From positions 1 to 40,264 of IMG/VR virus record IMGVR_UViG_3300025669_000086: 40,264 nt of DNA, one strand, 5' to 3'. Positions 30,576 to 37,542 of the stretch are shown here, in pieces. The translations under genes and the position numbers were made by a program. Every line of letters starts with the position of its first letter. Position 1 is the first letter of the stretch. This DNA is from a virus. Under the pieces are notes generated by a model, which saw only the letters and a list, made by a program, of their open reading frames with translations, had not been told where the DNA came from and made no database searches.

Positions 30576-32294
30576 TTATCTCCTATCTTGTGTTGCTAGC
30601 CTAATTCGATTCTCTGCCGTCCGAAAAGCCTCTTCATCATTATCGCAGCCGATGAATTTAATCCCTAGCCTCCGACAAACTACACCGGTACTCCCAGAGC
30701 CCATGAAAGGATCAAAGACAACTCCACCCTTTGGTGGCGTTACCAAACGCACGAGGTATTCCATGAGAGCCAGCGGCTTCACTGTTGGATGCTTGTTCTC
30801 AACATCTCCCCCACAAGTCCTCTCACTTTTATTTGCCTTGGCACAATAGAACGCCCTACTTGGTTCTGAGACCTTCACCCCACGATCCATATTGTGATTT
30901 GTGAAACTCAACATGGCAACTACGGCAGAGCCATCTAAAATCATGGGGCTTGTCGTAGTCGTCGTGATGTTTATCTGCTTTGATTTCCCCACAGACTTCG
31001 CAAGGTTGCCGTTTAACTTTGCCGTGCCTATGACCCAAGACCCTCGCAAGTACCCGCTTTCGGTACTCAGGATCAGTGCAATAACGTTTTCGCAAAGCTG
31101 CCTTAACAGCTTCGGCGTTACGTTCATAGAAAGTCCCTGCAAACCGCTTAACTGCCTGGCCCCTTGGCTGGCCTCTGTTACTACACGACTTAGAACAGAA
31201 ACGGCGACTTGATTTGGCAGGGACAAATTGTTGTCCACAGTATTCGCAAGTTTTATCTTCCACGGGAGTCTCCTTTTTGAATTGGATTGTACCGTGTCTA
31301 TTATAGTCTTTGCACGCAAAAGAAACAAGGCTAAGTCTTCTTCTGTGTACGGACATTGTTTGAAAAACCGAGCGGCAGAGCCGGAGTCGCCGCCAAACGG
31401 CTTGGGGGGTTCCTTCCTTCCGCCATACGTGCCATAAACTGGGCTATTGCTTTTTCGCTCTGGAGCGTGGTGGGGCTCAAGACAACCGCTCTTCGTCTTA
31501 GGAAACAGCCCCACCACTTCATCGCTTCCGTCGTGGATTAGGTTGGCGGGGAAGCGGCCTTCTGGATTACCCGGTACATTCGGTCCTTGAATATAATTCC
31601 CATCTGAACCATAAATAGTTACAGCATGGTGTCCGCCCCCATGTGGGGTGCCAGGGATTCGACACCCATCAACATTGATTCCGGCTACACCGTGCTTCAC
31701 AGCATTATTTGCAAACGTGCCGTCGAGAGGTTTCATGGCAAGGATCACTGGCTCATAGCTCGGCTTCAGAGCAGTACCCCAACCGTCCCAGAGTTTGGCG
31801 GCGTCGGTTGCGGGGGCGGTGATAGCCGAACAGTCAATCGCACTGTTTTTGCCATGCCCTCCTGCAAACGAACCACCACGAATATCCTGGACTGGGGTTG
31901 CTGCCCGTCCTGTCTTTCGCCCCACCACTTCACGCTCTGCACCTGCTGCCTTGTCGAGGGATTTGCTGATGTTGTGTGACTTGGGGAAGCCCGATCCGTA
32001 CACCCACATGATACAATCGCGTATCTCCCAACCAGCATCCTCGATAGCACAAGCCAAACGGTGATAAGTTCTCGTGCCGCCGAAGGCTAGAAGCATTGCT
32101 CCAGGTTTACAGACTCTGAGGAACGTCTGCCAGAATTGTACTCCTGGAACTCCATGGTCCCATTCCTTACCCATAAACTTTAGTCCATAGGGTGGATCGG
32201 TCACAATTGCGCTAACCGTGTTGCTGCGAAGTCTGCGGGCTGCCTTTCGGCAATCAAGAGGGTACAGGGTAGGGGAATATGTTGGCTTAGGCAT
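30576..32294 (-). CDS. DNA methyltransferase (DPPY type) containing an HNH gene
   Basis: A 572-codon frame. The methyltransferase shows IVTDPPYGLKFMGKEW (residues about 30) and the SAM motif VVFDPFMGSGSTGVV (about 525), plus a long phage-type variable region. Near residue 325 the expected continuation FFKQCPYTEEDLALFL is followed by about 145 residues unlike the family, before YCAKANKSER and HPTVKPLALMEYL resume. That segment coincides with an HNH endonuclease gene in another frame. The methylase frame has no stop across it, so an in-frame fusion could be made, but it may be inactive. Overlaps primase by 8 nt. Confidence 0.85.
   Translation of the reverse strand: MPKPTYSPTLYPLDCRKAARRLRSNTVSAIVTDPPYGLKFMGKEWDHGVPGVQFWQTFLRVCKPGAMLLAFGGTRTYHRLACAIEDAGWEIRDCIMWVYGSGFPKSHNISKSLDKAAGAEREVVGRKTGRAATPVQDIRGGSFAGGHGKNSAIDCSAITAPATDAAKLWDGWGTALKPSYEPVILAMKPLDGTFANNAVKHGVAGINVDGCRIPGTPHGGGHHAVTIYGSDGNYIQGPNVPGNPEGRFPANLIHDGSDEVVGLFPKTKSGCLEPHHAPERKSNSPVYGTYGGRKEPPKPFGGDSGSAARFFKQCPYTEEDLALFLLRAKTIIDTVQSNSKRRLPWKIKLANTVDNNLSLPNQVAVSVLSRVVTEASQGARQLSGLQGLSMNVTPKLLRQLCENVIALILSTESGYLRGSWVIGTAKLNGNLAKSVGKSKQINITTTTTSPMILDGSAVVAMLSFTNHNMDRGVKVSEPSRAFYCAKANKSERTCGGDVENKHPTVKPLALMEYLVRLVTPPKGGVVFDPFMGSGSTGVVCRRLGIKFIGCDNDEEAFRTAENRIRLATQDRR
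30856..31263 (-). CDS. HNH homing endonuclease inside methyltransferase 1
   Basis: A 135-residue protein starting at GTG 31263, with AAAAAGGAG ending 6 nt upstream; an ATG at 31356 lies in the methylase part and has no such site. A zinc-ribbon N terminus (TCEYCGQQFVPAKSSRRFCS, then KSCSNRG) precedes the HNH core CEVCGEIKADKHHDDYDKP and WLCRSCHVEFHK. A sigma70-like promoter lies just upstream. Flanking sequences TTTCTTTTGCGTGCAAAG and TTCTATTGTGCCAAG (31.3 and 30.85 kb) resemble each other, a possible duplicated target. It is in a different frame from the methylase. Confidence 0.85.
   Translation of the reverse strand: MEDKTCEYCGQQFVPAKSSRRFCSKSCSNRGQPRGQAVKRFAGTFYERNAEAVKAALRKRYCTDPEYRKRVLARVLGHRHGKVKRQPCEVCGEIKADKHHDDYDKPHDFRWLCRSCHVEFHKSQYGSWGEGLRTK
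31300..31328 (-). promoter_or_regulatory. sigma70-like promoter for the HNH gene
   Basis: The minus strand has TTGTTT, a 17-nt spacer and TATAAT (31305-31300). It lies inside the methylase reading frame, 36 nt before the GTG start, which would let the HNH gene be expressed independently. Confidence 0.55.
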
Positions 32295-33180
32295 TGAGAA
32301 AGTCCCTCACATCAAAACCACTTGGTAACTCGGGATCATAACCTAATTCTCCCCATTTTAGGTAGCCTACCGAAGACACCTTGGAGAGAATAGAGGCAGC
32401 ACGCTTCATGCCAGTGTAACCTGCCGATGTTTTCTTCTTTCCTTGGGGATGGTCGCTGTCAAATAGTAGCCGAACGTTTTGCCCTTGAAACAATCCAGAC
32501 CATCGATCCAACGGAGAGTTGCAGCCAGGGACTCCAACCACGTTGATCTTGGAGAGAAGGCTTTTCGTTTTGTTTGAGGTTAGCGCTAGCCCACCCCCCT
32601 CAGTTTCCTTCGCGTTGCCTAGCACTTCCCATAAGGCCATTGCATCCCAAGGCCCCTCGCAGATAAATGTTTGAGGCTTACTCTTATCAAACAAAGGGAT
32701 ACCAAACATTCCGTGATGAAGGGTGGGAGTGGGCAACAAAACCTTCCACCCCTTGATAGAAATGTATCGGCCCTTGATAGAAATGTATCGGTAAAGTTGG
32801 ACAAGCTTACCTTGAGCAGAATAACCGGGAAGCATCCAACACCGATCAATTGTTGACTTAACGGCTCCCCAGTGCATCAAGGTTTCAGAGAAGACCAGTC
32901 CTCGATCCTTTGTCAGCAGTTTGTATTTGCTTGTGGCTGCATCACTTTTCTTCCAAAGCAACTGAACAAACGATTGAGCATTCCCTCCGCCTTTCTTTCC
33001 TCCTTCACCACAGACAAAGCAATTCCAACACCCAGTTTTGACTTCAATGCTAAACTTGCCTTCTCTACCACACCAAGGACAATCGGCTGACGCTTGTTTC
33101 TCTCCCTCTCTCCATTGCAAATCCAAACCATGAAAAACGTAAGGTCTCAACTCTTGGGGATAATCCTTTAATCGTTTCAT
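32287..33180 (-). CDS. DNA primase (zinc finger plus Toprim)
   Basis: A 297-residue protein. The zinc finger is CPWCGREGKFSIEVKTG with the second pair in CWNCFVCGEGG (residues 34-60). The Toprim domain shows TFICEGPWDAMALWEVLG (about 170) and VRLLFDSDHPQGKK (about 245). Compact bacterial/phage-type primase lacking a helicase domain, which fits the separate ATPase gene nearby. It contains a 7-residue duplication (RYISIKG twice). Overlaps MazG by 4 nt and methylase 1 by 8 nt. Confidence 0.85.
   Translation of the reverse strand: MKRLKDYPQELRPYVFHGLDLQWREGEKQASADCPWCGREGKFSIEVKTGCWNCFVCGEGGKKGGGNAQSFVQLLWKKSDAATSKYKLLTKDRGLVFSETLMHWGAVKSTIDRCWMLPGYSAQGKLVQLYRYISIKGRYISIKGWKVLLPTPTLHHGMFGIPLFDKSKPQTFICEGPWDAMALWEVLGNAKETEGGGLALTSNKTKSLLSKINVVGVPGCNSPLDRWSGLFQGQNVRLLFDSDHPQGKKKTSAGYTGMKRAASILSKVSSVGYLKWGELGYDPELPSGFDVRDFLNA
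32750..32791. repeat. perfect 21-bp tandem duplication in the primase gene
   Basis: The 21-bp unit cccttgatagaaatgtatcg(g) occurs twice in direct succession (32750-32770 and 32771-32791), encoding RYISIKG twice on the minus strand. Identity of the copies suggests a recent slippage event that kept the frame. Confidence 0.9.
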
Positions 33181-33818
33181 GCTTGTGGGTTCTCCTCTGC
33201 ATAGCAGTCAGGACAAAGTCCTGATGAATTGTTATCGTGAATGGGTGTTCTTTTGCATCGAGAACACTTGCGGGAATAGCTGTTGGTGTCCTCTTGACTC
33301 CCGAAAGATGCTCCCTCACAACAAGACCCACACACCACGCTATGGTAAGCCTCATGCGCCTCAACCTGTATTGCCTTCTCTTCAGCTCTTTCTTCTGGTT
33401 CTTCTGGCGTCTTCGTTGCTGTCTTCTTGATGATCTCTGCCTCTTTTTCCCTATCTCGGTTCTCTTCTACTGCTTGGGACTCGGAAAACTTTTCAGGATA
33501 CCTCTTTTGAAGCTTTTGGATGTTAGCCTCCATGATAGCCTCTAAACTAAACCCGGCTGCATTACAAGCCTCAGCCATATACCAAAGACAATCCCCCAAC
33601 TCTTCTTGGAGGTTAGTCTCATCCAGAGGTTGTCCATAGTATATCCACCGCTCGATAGCTGCTGCCAACTCTCCCACCTCCCCACACAACCCCAAGACAG
33701 CGTGGTTTAGTCTCACAGGTACAGGCAGCCCTTTCACCAAGGCCTTCATTCTGTTTCGCGAAACTGTTTGATTGCATTCTGTACGTTCCGCGAGTCGTTG
33801 GTATTGGTTCGCTTGCAT
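33177..33818 (-). CDS. MazG-like NTP pyrophosphohydrolase with zinc-ribbon tail
   Basis: A 213-residue protein starting at ATG 33818 (MQANQYQRLAERTE), whose first base is the last base of the upstream stop (TGATG coupling). The MazG/all-alpha NTPase motif is GLCGEVGELAAAIERW (EVGEL, about residue 45) with EELGDCLWYMAEACNAAG (about 75) giving the E-x2-D set. A charged linker and a C-terminal zinc ribbon (CSRCKRTPIHDN, CPDCYAEE) follow. It likely hydrolyses a (d)NTP to dNMP and PPi. With the adjacent thymidylate synthase and nucleotidase it would adjust thymidine pools, for example to remove dTTP in a phage with modified thymine; that is inference. Confidence 0.85.
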   Translation of the reverse strand: MQANQYQRLAERTECNQTVSRNRMKALVKGLPVPVRLNHAVLGLCGEVGELAAAIERWIYYGQPLDETNLQEELGDCLWYMAEACNAAGFSLEAIMEANIQKLQKRYPEKFSESQAVEENRDREKEAEIIKKTATKTPEEPEERAEEKAIQVEAHEAYHSVVCGSCCEGASFGSQEDTNSYSRKCSRCKRTPIHDNNSSGLCPDCYAEENPQA

Positions 33819-34387
33819 CAGTATTTTCTCACCTCCCAAAAAACTGTGTTGTAGCCAGGCAGTGTTCCCCACTCTACGCTGTAGGTAGAAAACTCAACCA
33901 CATGGCCTTCATAATTGTCCAACAAGTACATCAACCAATCATAGCTTCTTTCACACAAGAATTTTCTCAGGAGGGTGATTGCTATTATACCCCCTGCCAC
34001 GTGCGTCTGGTCTTTAAGCGCTTCCCTCATAGGCTTAGCAACAGTCGTATAGGTTAGCTCATAGCTCCAGACTCCTCTTGAAACCTCTCCTTGAAAGATT
34101 GTCTTTTCGCTTGGAGCCATTGCACTGATATACAACGTGCTAGGATCAACCCCGTTTGCTGTAATCTTCCCCCAAGTAGTCACTACTTCCCGAGCCAGCA
34201 GATTGTACCAAGTAGGCCCGCCCGCCACTCTGTTTCGGATATGAAACAAAGCCCTTGGATTAGTTCCTGGAATGCGTTGGTCCAGTAGCCAACGATCAAG
34301 AGCCTTCCAAGTGGGAGAGTGATTTCCAAATTCCCCCTTGGCATACCTCTTGACAAAGTTTCTCTTAGTAAGTACAGGCTTAACCAT
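33818..34387 (-). CDS. conserved protein of unknown function in nucleotide operon
   Basis: A 189-residue protein starting MVKPVLTKRNFVKRYAKGEF. Features: FHIRNRVAGGPTWYNLLARE (about residue 50), a Tyr-rich segment (LTYTTVAKPMREAL) and the C-terminal VEWGTLPGYNTVFWEVRKY. I do not recognise the family although the FHIRNRVAGGPTWY string looks familiar from phages. It overlaps both the thymidylate synthase (8 nt) and MazG (1 nt), so a function in nucleotide metabolism or DNA modification is plausible. Confidence 0.6.
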   Translation of the reverse strand: MVKPVLTKRNFVKRYAKGEFGNHSPTWKALDRWLLDQRIPGTNPRALFHIRNRVAGGPTWYNLLAREVVTTWGKITANGVDPSTLYISAMAPSEKTIFQGEVSRGVWSYELTYTTVAKPMREALKDQTHVAGGIIAITLLRKFLCERSYDWLMYLLDNYEGHVVEFSTYSVEWGTLPGYNTVFWEVRKY

Positions 34388-36299
34388 CAGATTGATTTCC
34401 TGAAGGGGCTACTTTGCTTTTGTGTTCCCAAGCCTCTTTTCTTTTTTCTATCCAAGCTGTCCCTGCCTCCTTCCAATCGGGCGCATGTACCCGACTCATT
34501 AAAGTCAAAGCGTTATTGTCTCCATAGTACCTCCGTTGCTTGTGCGCTCTGTATGCGGCACACATAGGTTGGGCTACGTTGCGGAGAAATGGCTCAGTAA
34601 ACTCTTGGTCTATCCCACGAGAAACAAAGCGAATAACTTCCATGTCAAATACGTCTGGGTTGTCTACCAGTGGTATCAGCTCCCATGGCTTTTGATAATC
34701 CATCGAGAAATTGCTAGCCCACTTTTTAGGCTCCCACTTGTCTTTGTAGACGTGCAAGTTGTTTGTCAGGTGGTGATAGGTGCCAACCTCAACACCAATA
34801 CGCTTTGCCATGTACTCCAAGAGAAACGAATAGTGTACGACGTTTGCTCCCAACATTCCCCAAACCAAGTCGTTGCTACGATTGCAAACAGTCATGTCTA
34901 GATAGCTTTTCCAAACTGCCATGTCTCTTTCTTGATGATGAACAGAGAAATAGACGTTGGTATTGCAATTATGCACAAGCACCCCATTGCTTAATACTGC
35001 ATTATGCCTTCCAGGAACCTCAAAATCATACACAGCCAACGTTCCGGCCCTCTCTACGCTCACTACACGATGATTCCCTTTTGATGCTTGATACTCTTGG
35101 ATCATCTCCCATTGTTCTTCAGTACGAAACGCCTTACGTTGCTGTAGTGCTTTTCTAAGTTCGGGTGTTAATCCGGCATAGTGTCTCTTCAAGCTAGCGG
35201 AGTGTTTTTTGCCTCTTGCATCTTTTTGGGATTCTGTCATTTTACAATGGGGATTATTCGCACCAAACTTACCTATAGCATTGTGTTGGCTTGCTTCCAT
35301 TTGTTGTAAATTATCAAATTGGTTATTCAAGATATTACCATCTCTGTGGTGTATTGCAAATCCTCTGTGTATTGGCTCAACAAGACCAAAATACTCTCTG
35401 TGCTCCCTTTTGAGATTAACTCCTGAAGTGTTTCTGTAAAGATTCCGTTTGAACTGTAAATATCCCTTTGGGCAATACCTACTTGCCGCAGTTTCTGGAA
35501 GAGCTGCAACTACATGATCGCCAACAACTAAATTACCCAAAGTGCATTCTTGCACCGATAATCCCACACAACGGCTTCCTTCAAACCTTCTTGTTTTGCG
35601 GTAGAACAAATGGTCATTTGTAGCTAAAACTGAAGAGTTATCATCAAACTTGATTCGGTAGACTTCTTTTTTACCAGACTTCCAAGCGTTAGTCATCCAA
35701 GCCAATCGCTGATCTCCTGTGCCAGTATCCACAGTGTATACTGGATACTTAAATGTATTTTGAGTCTGGAATTTCTTAGCCAACCATTGGATAGTTTGGT
35801 CTCCCTCAGGAGACCTAAACTTTGTATTGCCTGCCAAACAAGGCAAATCTTTTGAATCTGTCTCCAAGTCTTTTGTTGGAGACCAGATAGACAATACCTG
35901 ACGACGGCAATCGGGGTCAGCTTCCAATGCGTCTGCAATCCTCAGTAGTTGATCCATCCCAAAGGCAACCCGCCAACGATGGCCATAAGCCCCATGGAAC
36001 TTCTCCCCATCGTCAGAGTAGTTGCCAATGTTGCTGTTGTAATACGCCAACGGCTGTACTTTGTTTGATCCTGAGAGCATCCACAGAGACTCAAACAAAT
36101 GAAAGAATGGGTTGGCGTCTCTTTCTGAATTGAACAGCACTCTCTGGAGAGGATGAGTGTAGGAGACCAATACTGGTTCAGTGACTTTGAGTACGGGGCC
36201 ATTACGGCTAGGCCGTTCAACGGTTGGAATAGACTTTAGAGCTATCCCGTTGACTAGTCGATCAAAAGCATCGTTGACATTACGAAAATGGAAGTGCAT
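34380..36299 (-). CDS. thyA: thymidylate synthase-family protein, interrupted by an HNH intein
   Basis: A 639-residue precursor. Exteins 1-153 and 445-639 make a 348-residue thymidylate synthase homologue: ESLWMLSGSNKV (about 71), HGAYGHRWRVAFG (about 102), DCRRQVLSIWSPTKD (about 130), the catalytic Cys in DLP/CNT at the junction, and DLVWGMLGANVVHYSFL containing the Asn that favours dUMP over dCMP. It could make dTMP or, as in hydroxymethyluracil phages, act as a dUMP hydroxymethylase. The catalytic cysteine is residue 445, the intein's +1 residue, so the enzyme cannot work before splicing. Confidence 0.9.
   Translation of the reverse strand: MHFHFRNVNDAFDRLVNGIALKSIPTVERPSRNGPVLKVTEPVLVSYTHPLQRVLFNSERDANPFFHLFESLWMLSGSNKVQPLAYYNSNIGNYSDDGEKFHGAYGHRWRVAFGMDQLLRIADALEADPDCRRQVLSIWSPTKDLETDSKDLPCLAGNTKFRSPEGDQTIQWLAKKFQTQNTFKYPVYTVDTGTGDQRLAWMTNAWKSGKKEVYRIKFDDNSSVLATNDHLFYRKTRRFEGSRCVGLSVQECTLGNLVVGDHVVAALPETAASRYCPKGYLQFKRNLYRNTSGVNLKREHREYFGLVEPIHRGFAIHHRDGNILNNQFDNLQQMEASQHNAIGKFGANNPHCKMTESQKDARGKKHSASLKRHYAGLTPELRKALQQRKAFRTEEQWEMIQEYQASKGNHRVVSVERAGTLAVYDFEVPGRHNAVLSNGVLVHNCNTNVYFSVHHQERDMAVWKSYLDMTVCNRSNDLVWGMLGANVVHYSFLLEYMAKRIGVEVGTYHHLTNNLHVYKDKWEPKKWASNFSMDYQKPWELIPLVDNPDVFDMEVIRFVSRGIDQEFTEPFLRNVAQPMCAAYRAHKQRRYYGDNNALTLMSRVHAPDWKEAGTAWIEKRKEAWEHKSKVAPSGNQSDG
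34968..35840 (-). mobile_element. HNH-containing intein in thymidylate synthase
   Basis: Residues 154-444 (291 aa). Begins with Cys1 (CLAGNTKFRSPEGD); block-B-like VLATNDHLFYRKTR near 225; an HNH domain with NRNTSG...GFAIHHRDGNILNNQFDNLQ (key residues HHRDG) near 317; and ends VYDFEVPGRHNAVLSNGVLVHN, quoted only in part, with His443-Asn444 before Cys+1. Splicing and endonuclease motifs appear intact. Confidence 0.9.
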
Positions 36300-36317
36300 A
36301 ACAGGCTTCTCCGTTGG

Positions 36318-36881
36318 TTAGCATTTGAGGGAGTGGTCTAGGTTTTTGAGTGTGTACCCCAGTGGGTCATCACAAGCGTGGAGATGATTGCACCAAGCAG
36401 GATATAGGATGGCATTGCCTCCCGCCCTCTCAAACTGCGCAGTATTGGATTCACTGTCGTCAATCAAGATAGTATCTGGGTTGGCTAATAGGTGCTTGTG
36501 ATTCGTGAGAACCAATCGGTTCCAATCCATCCCTAGATGCTCTTGCACCCATGCACGAATCCCAGCATAACTTGAAGTGTGTTGAGAAGGGCTGGAAACA
36601 ATGTACCATTCCTCAATTAAAGACAGCCGTTGAGTATCCAACCAATGAATTAAATAAGGTGCTTCGGGGAGCATGAGAAGATCACGCCAAAAACCTTCCC
36701 CAGCCCGATTGATCGGGTACCAAAAATCCTCGTCAGATAGCCCCAACTGTCTAGCTAGGTCCCATGCCCCAGGAATATACGAGGGCAAAGCCTCAAACTC
36801 TTTCCGACTGTAACCGTGAATCTTCAGGGCAGCCCCCGTAAAATCAGCCAAAACCTCGTGACAATCAAGCAGAATCCTCAT
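36318..36881 (-). CDS. HAD-superfamily 5'(3')-deoxyribonucleotidase-like protein with altered motif I
   Basis: A 187-residue protein. The cap/core order matches cytosolic/mitochondrial 5'-nucleotidases: motif I LLDCHEVLADF at residue 4, motif II IVSSPSQHTSSYAG (about 95), the Lys region LVLTNHKHLL (about 123) and motif III ILIDDSESNTAQF (about 138). Motif I normally reads DxD; here it is D-C-H, so the second Asp (general acid/base) is His. The enzyme may be altered in activity. It heads the operon leading to thymidylate synthase, suggesting a dNMP phosphatase role. Confidence 0.7.
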   Translation of the reverse strand: MRILLDCHEVLADFTGAALKIHGYSRKEFEALPSYIPGAWDLARQLGLSDEDFWYPINRAGEGFWRDLLMLPEAPYLIHWLDTQRLSLIEEWYIVSSPSQHTSSYAGIRAWVQEHLGMDWNRLVLTNHKHLLANPDTILIDDSESNTAQFERAGGNAILYPAWCNHLHACDDPLGYTLKNLDHSLKC

Positions 36882-36933
36882 AATTCAACCCCAGATTCCA
36901 AGAATCCAAAAACTATTTTCCCAGCCTTAACCT

Positions 36934-36963
36934 ATTATAACATGAGGGTTTAGGGCTTTCCAA
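36934..36963 (-). promoter_or_regulatory. promoter of the nucleotide/replication operon
   Basis: The minus strand has TTGGAA (36963-36958), an 18-nt spacer and TATAAT (36939-36934), with TGT just before the -10 as in extended -10 promoters. It lies 53 nt upstream of the nucleotidase start. Confidence 0.65.
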
Positions 36964-36997
36964 GGAGCCATCTTCAAAGATTTCCTACTGATTGGTA

Positions 36998-37026
36998 TTG
37001 CAATCCGTCGATACCCTAGTTATAAC
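36998..37026 (+). promoter_or_regulatory. promoter of the H1-like gene
   Basis: The plus strand has TTGCAA (36998-37003), a 17-nt spacer and TATAAC (37021-37026). It is divergent from the operon promoter at 36934-36963 and lies 58 nt upstream of the ATG at 37085. Confidence 0.7.
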
Positions 37027-37084
37027 AGGCATAGTCGGGCATACGACATGCTCAACACACAACCCCAATTCGAGGAGCGAAACG

Positions 37085-37492
37085 ATGAAGAAAGTCACGA
37101 AGCCCACTGCCAAGAAGCCCACTGCCAAGAAGGCACCTGCTAAGAAGACGACGAAGAAGGCAGCCCCGAAGAAGAAGAAGACGACGAAGAAAGAAACGAA
37201 GAAGTCAGTGAAGAAAGATGGTGCCAAGGAAGTTGCATCCAAAGTTAATTTGGATATTGACCAAGTTCGCATCGTCCGGGCTCTAACCAACCGCAAGGAA
37301 GCTATTTCCATGGCTGACCTTAAGGACAAAGTTGGCATCGGTCGGGATAACAAGTACAGTGGCAAGTGGTTGACTTCCCTCAAGAGCCTTGAATCCAGGA
37401 GGATTGTGTCAATCGGCACCCAAGAAAACGTCAGAGGGCACACTTACATCATCACAGCAATTGGACGCAAAATGGCTGCCAAAGTCAAATAG
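37085..37492 (+). CDS. histone H1-like basic protein with winged-helix domain
   Basis: A 135-residue protein starting at ATG 37085 with GAGGAG about 8 nt upstream; an earlier in-frame start at 36992 lies before the promoter -10. The N-terminal 50 residues are Lys/Ala/Pro/Thr repeats (KPTAKKPTAKKAPAKKTTKK) like the tails of HC1/H1-type bacterial DNA-binding proteins common in planctomycetes. The C-terminal domain (DIDQVRIVRALTNRKEAISM, then SLKSLESRRIVSIG, YIITAIGRKMA) is a winged helix. The same winged helix appears at the end of the protein at 39456. It could compact or regulate phage or host DNA. It is the only free-standing plus-strand gene. Confidence 0.8.
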   Translation: MKKVTKPTAKKPTAKKAPAKKTTKKAAPKKKKTTKKETKKSVKKDGAKEVASKVNLDIDQVRIVRALTNRKEAISMADLKDKVGIGRDNKYSGKWLTSLKSLESRRIVSIGTQENVRGHTYIITAIGRKMAAKVK

Positions 37493-37514
37493 ACCAAACC
37501 CCAAGTGAGACATT

Positions 37515-37542
37515 AGCCCCGGATTACTTCTGGGGCTTTTTT
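37515..37542 (+). terminator. rho-independent terminator of the H1-like gene
   Basis: The plus strand forms a 9-bp stem, AGCCCCGGA with TCTGGGGCT (one G-U), around a TTACT loop, followed by six T. It ends the plus-strand transcript just after the gene and overlaps the 3' end of the convergent Mom-like gene. Confidence 0.9.

Noticed and set aside
30856-31320. Group I or group II intron in methylase 1
   Set aside because: The insert is almost entirely filled by the HNH gene, leaving no room for an intron core, and the methylase frame is not interrupted.
33981-33990. TATAAT on the minus strand at about 33.98 kb
   Set aside because: It lies in the middle of a coding gene (encoding GGIIAI) with no gene start downstream nearby.
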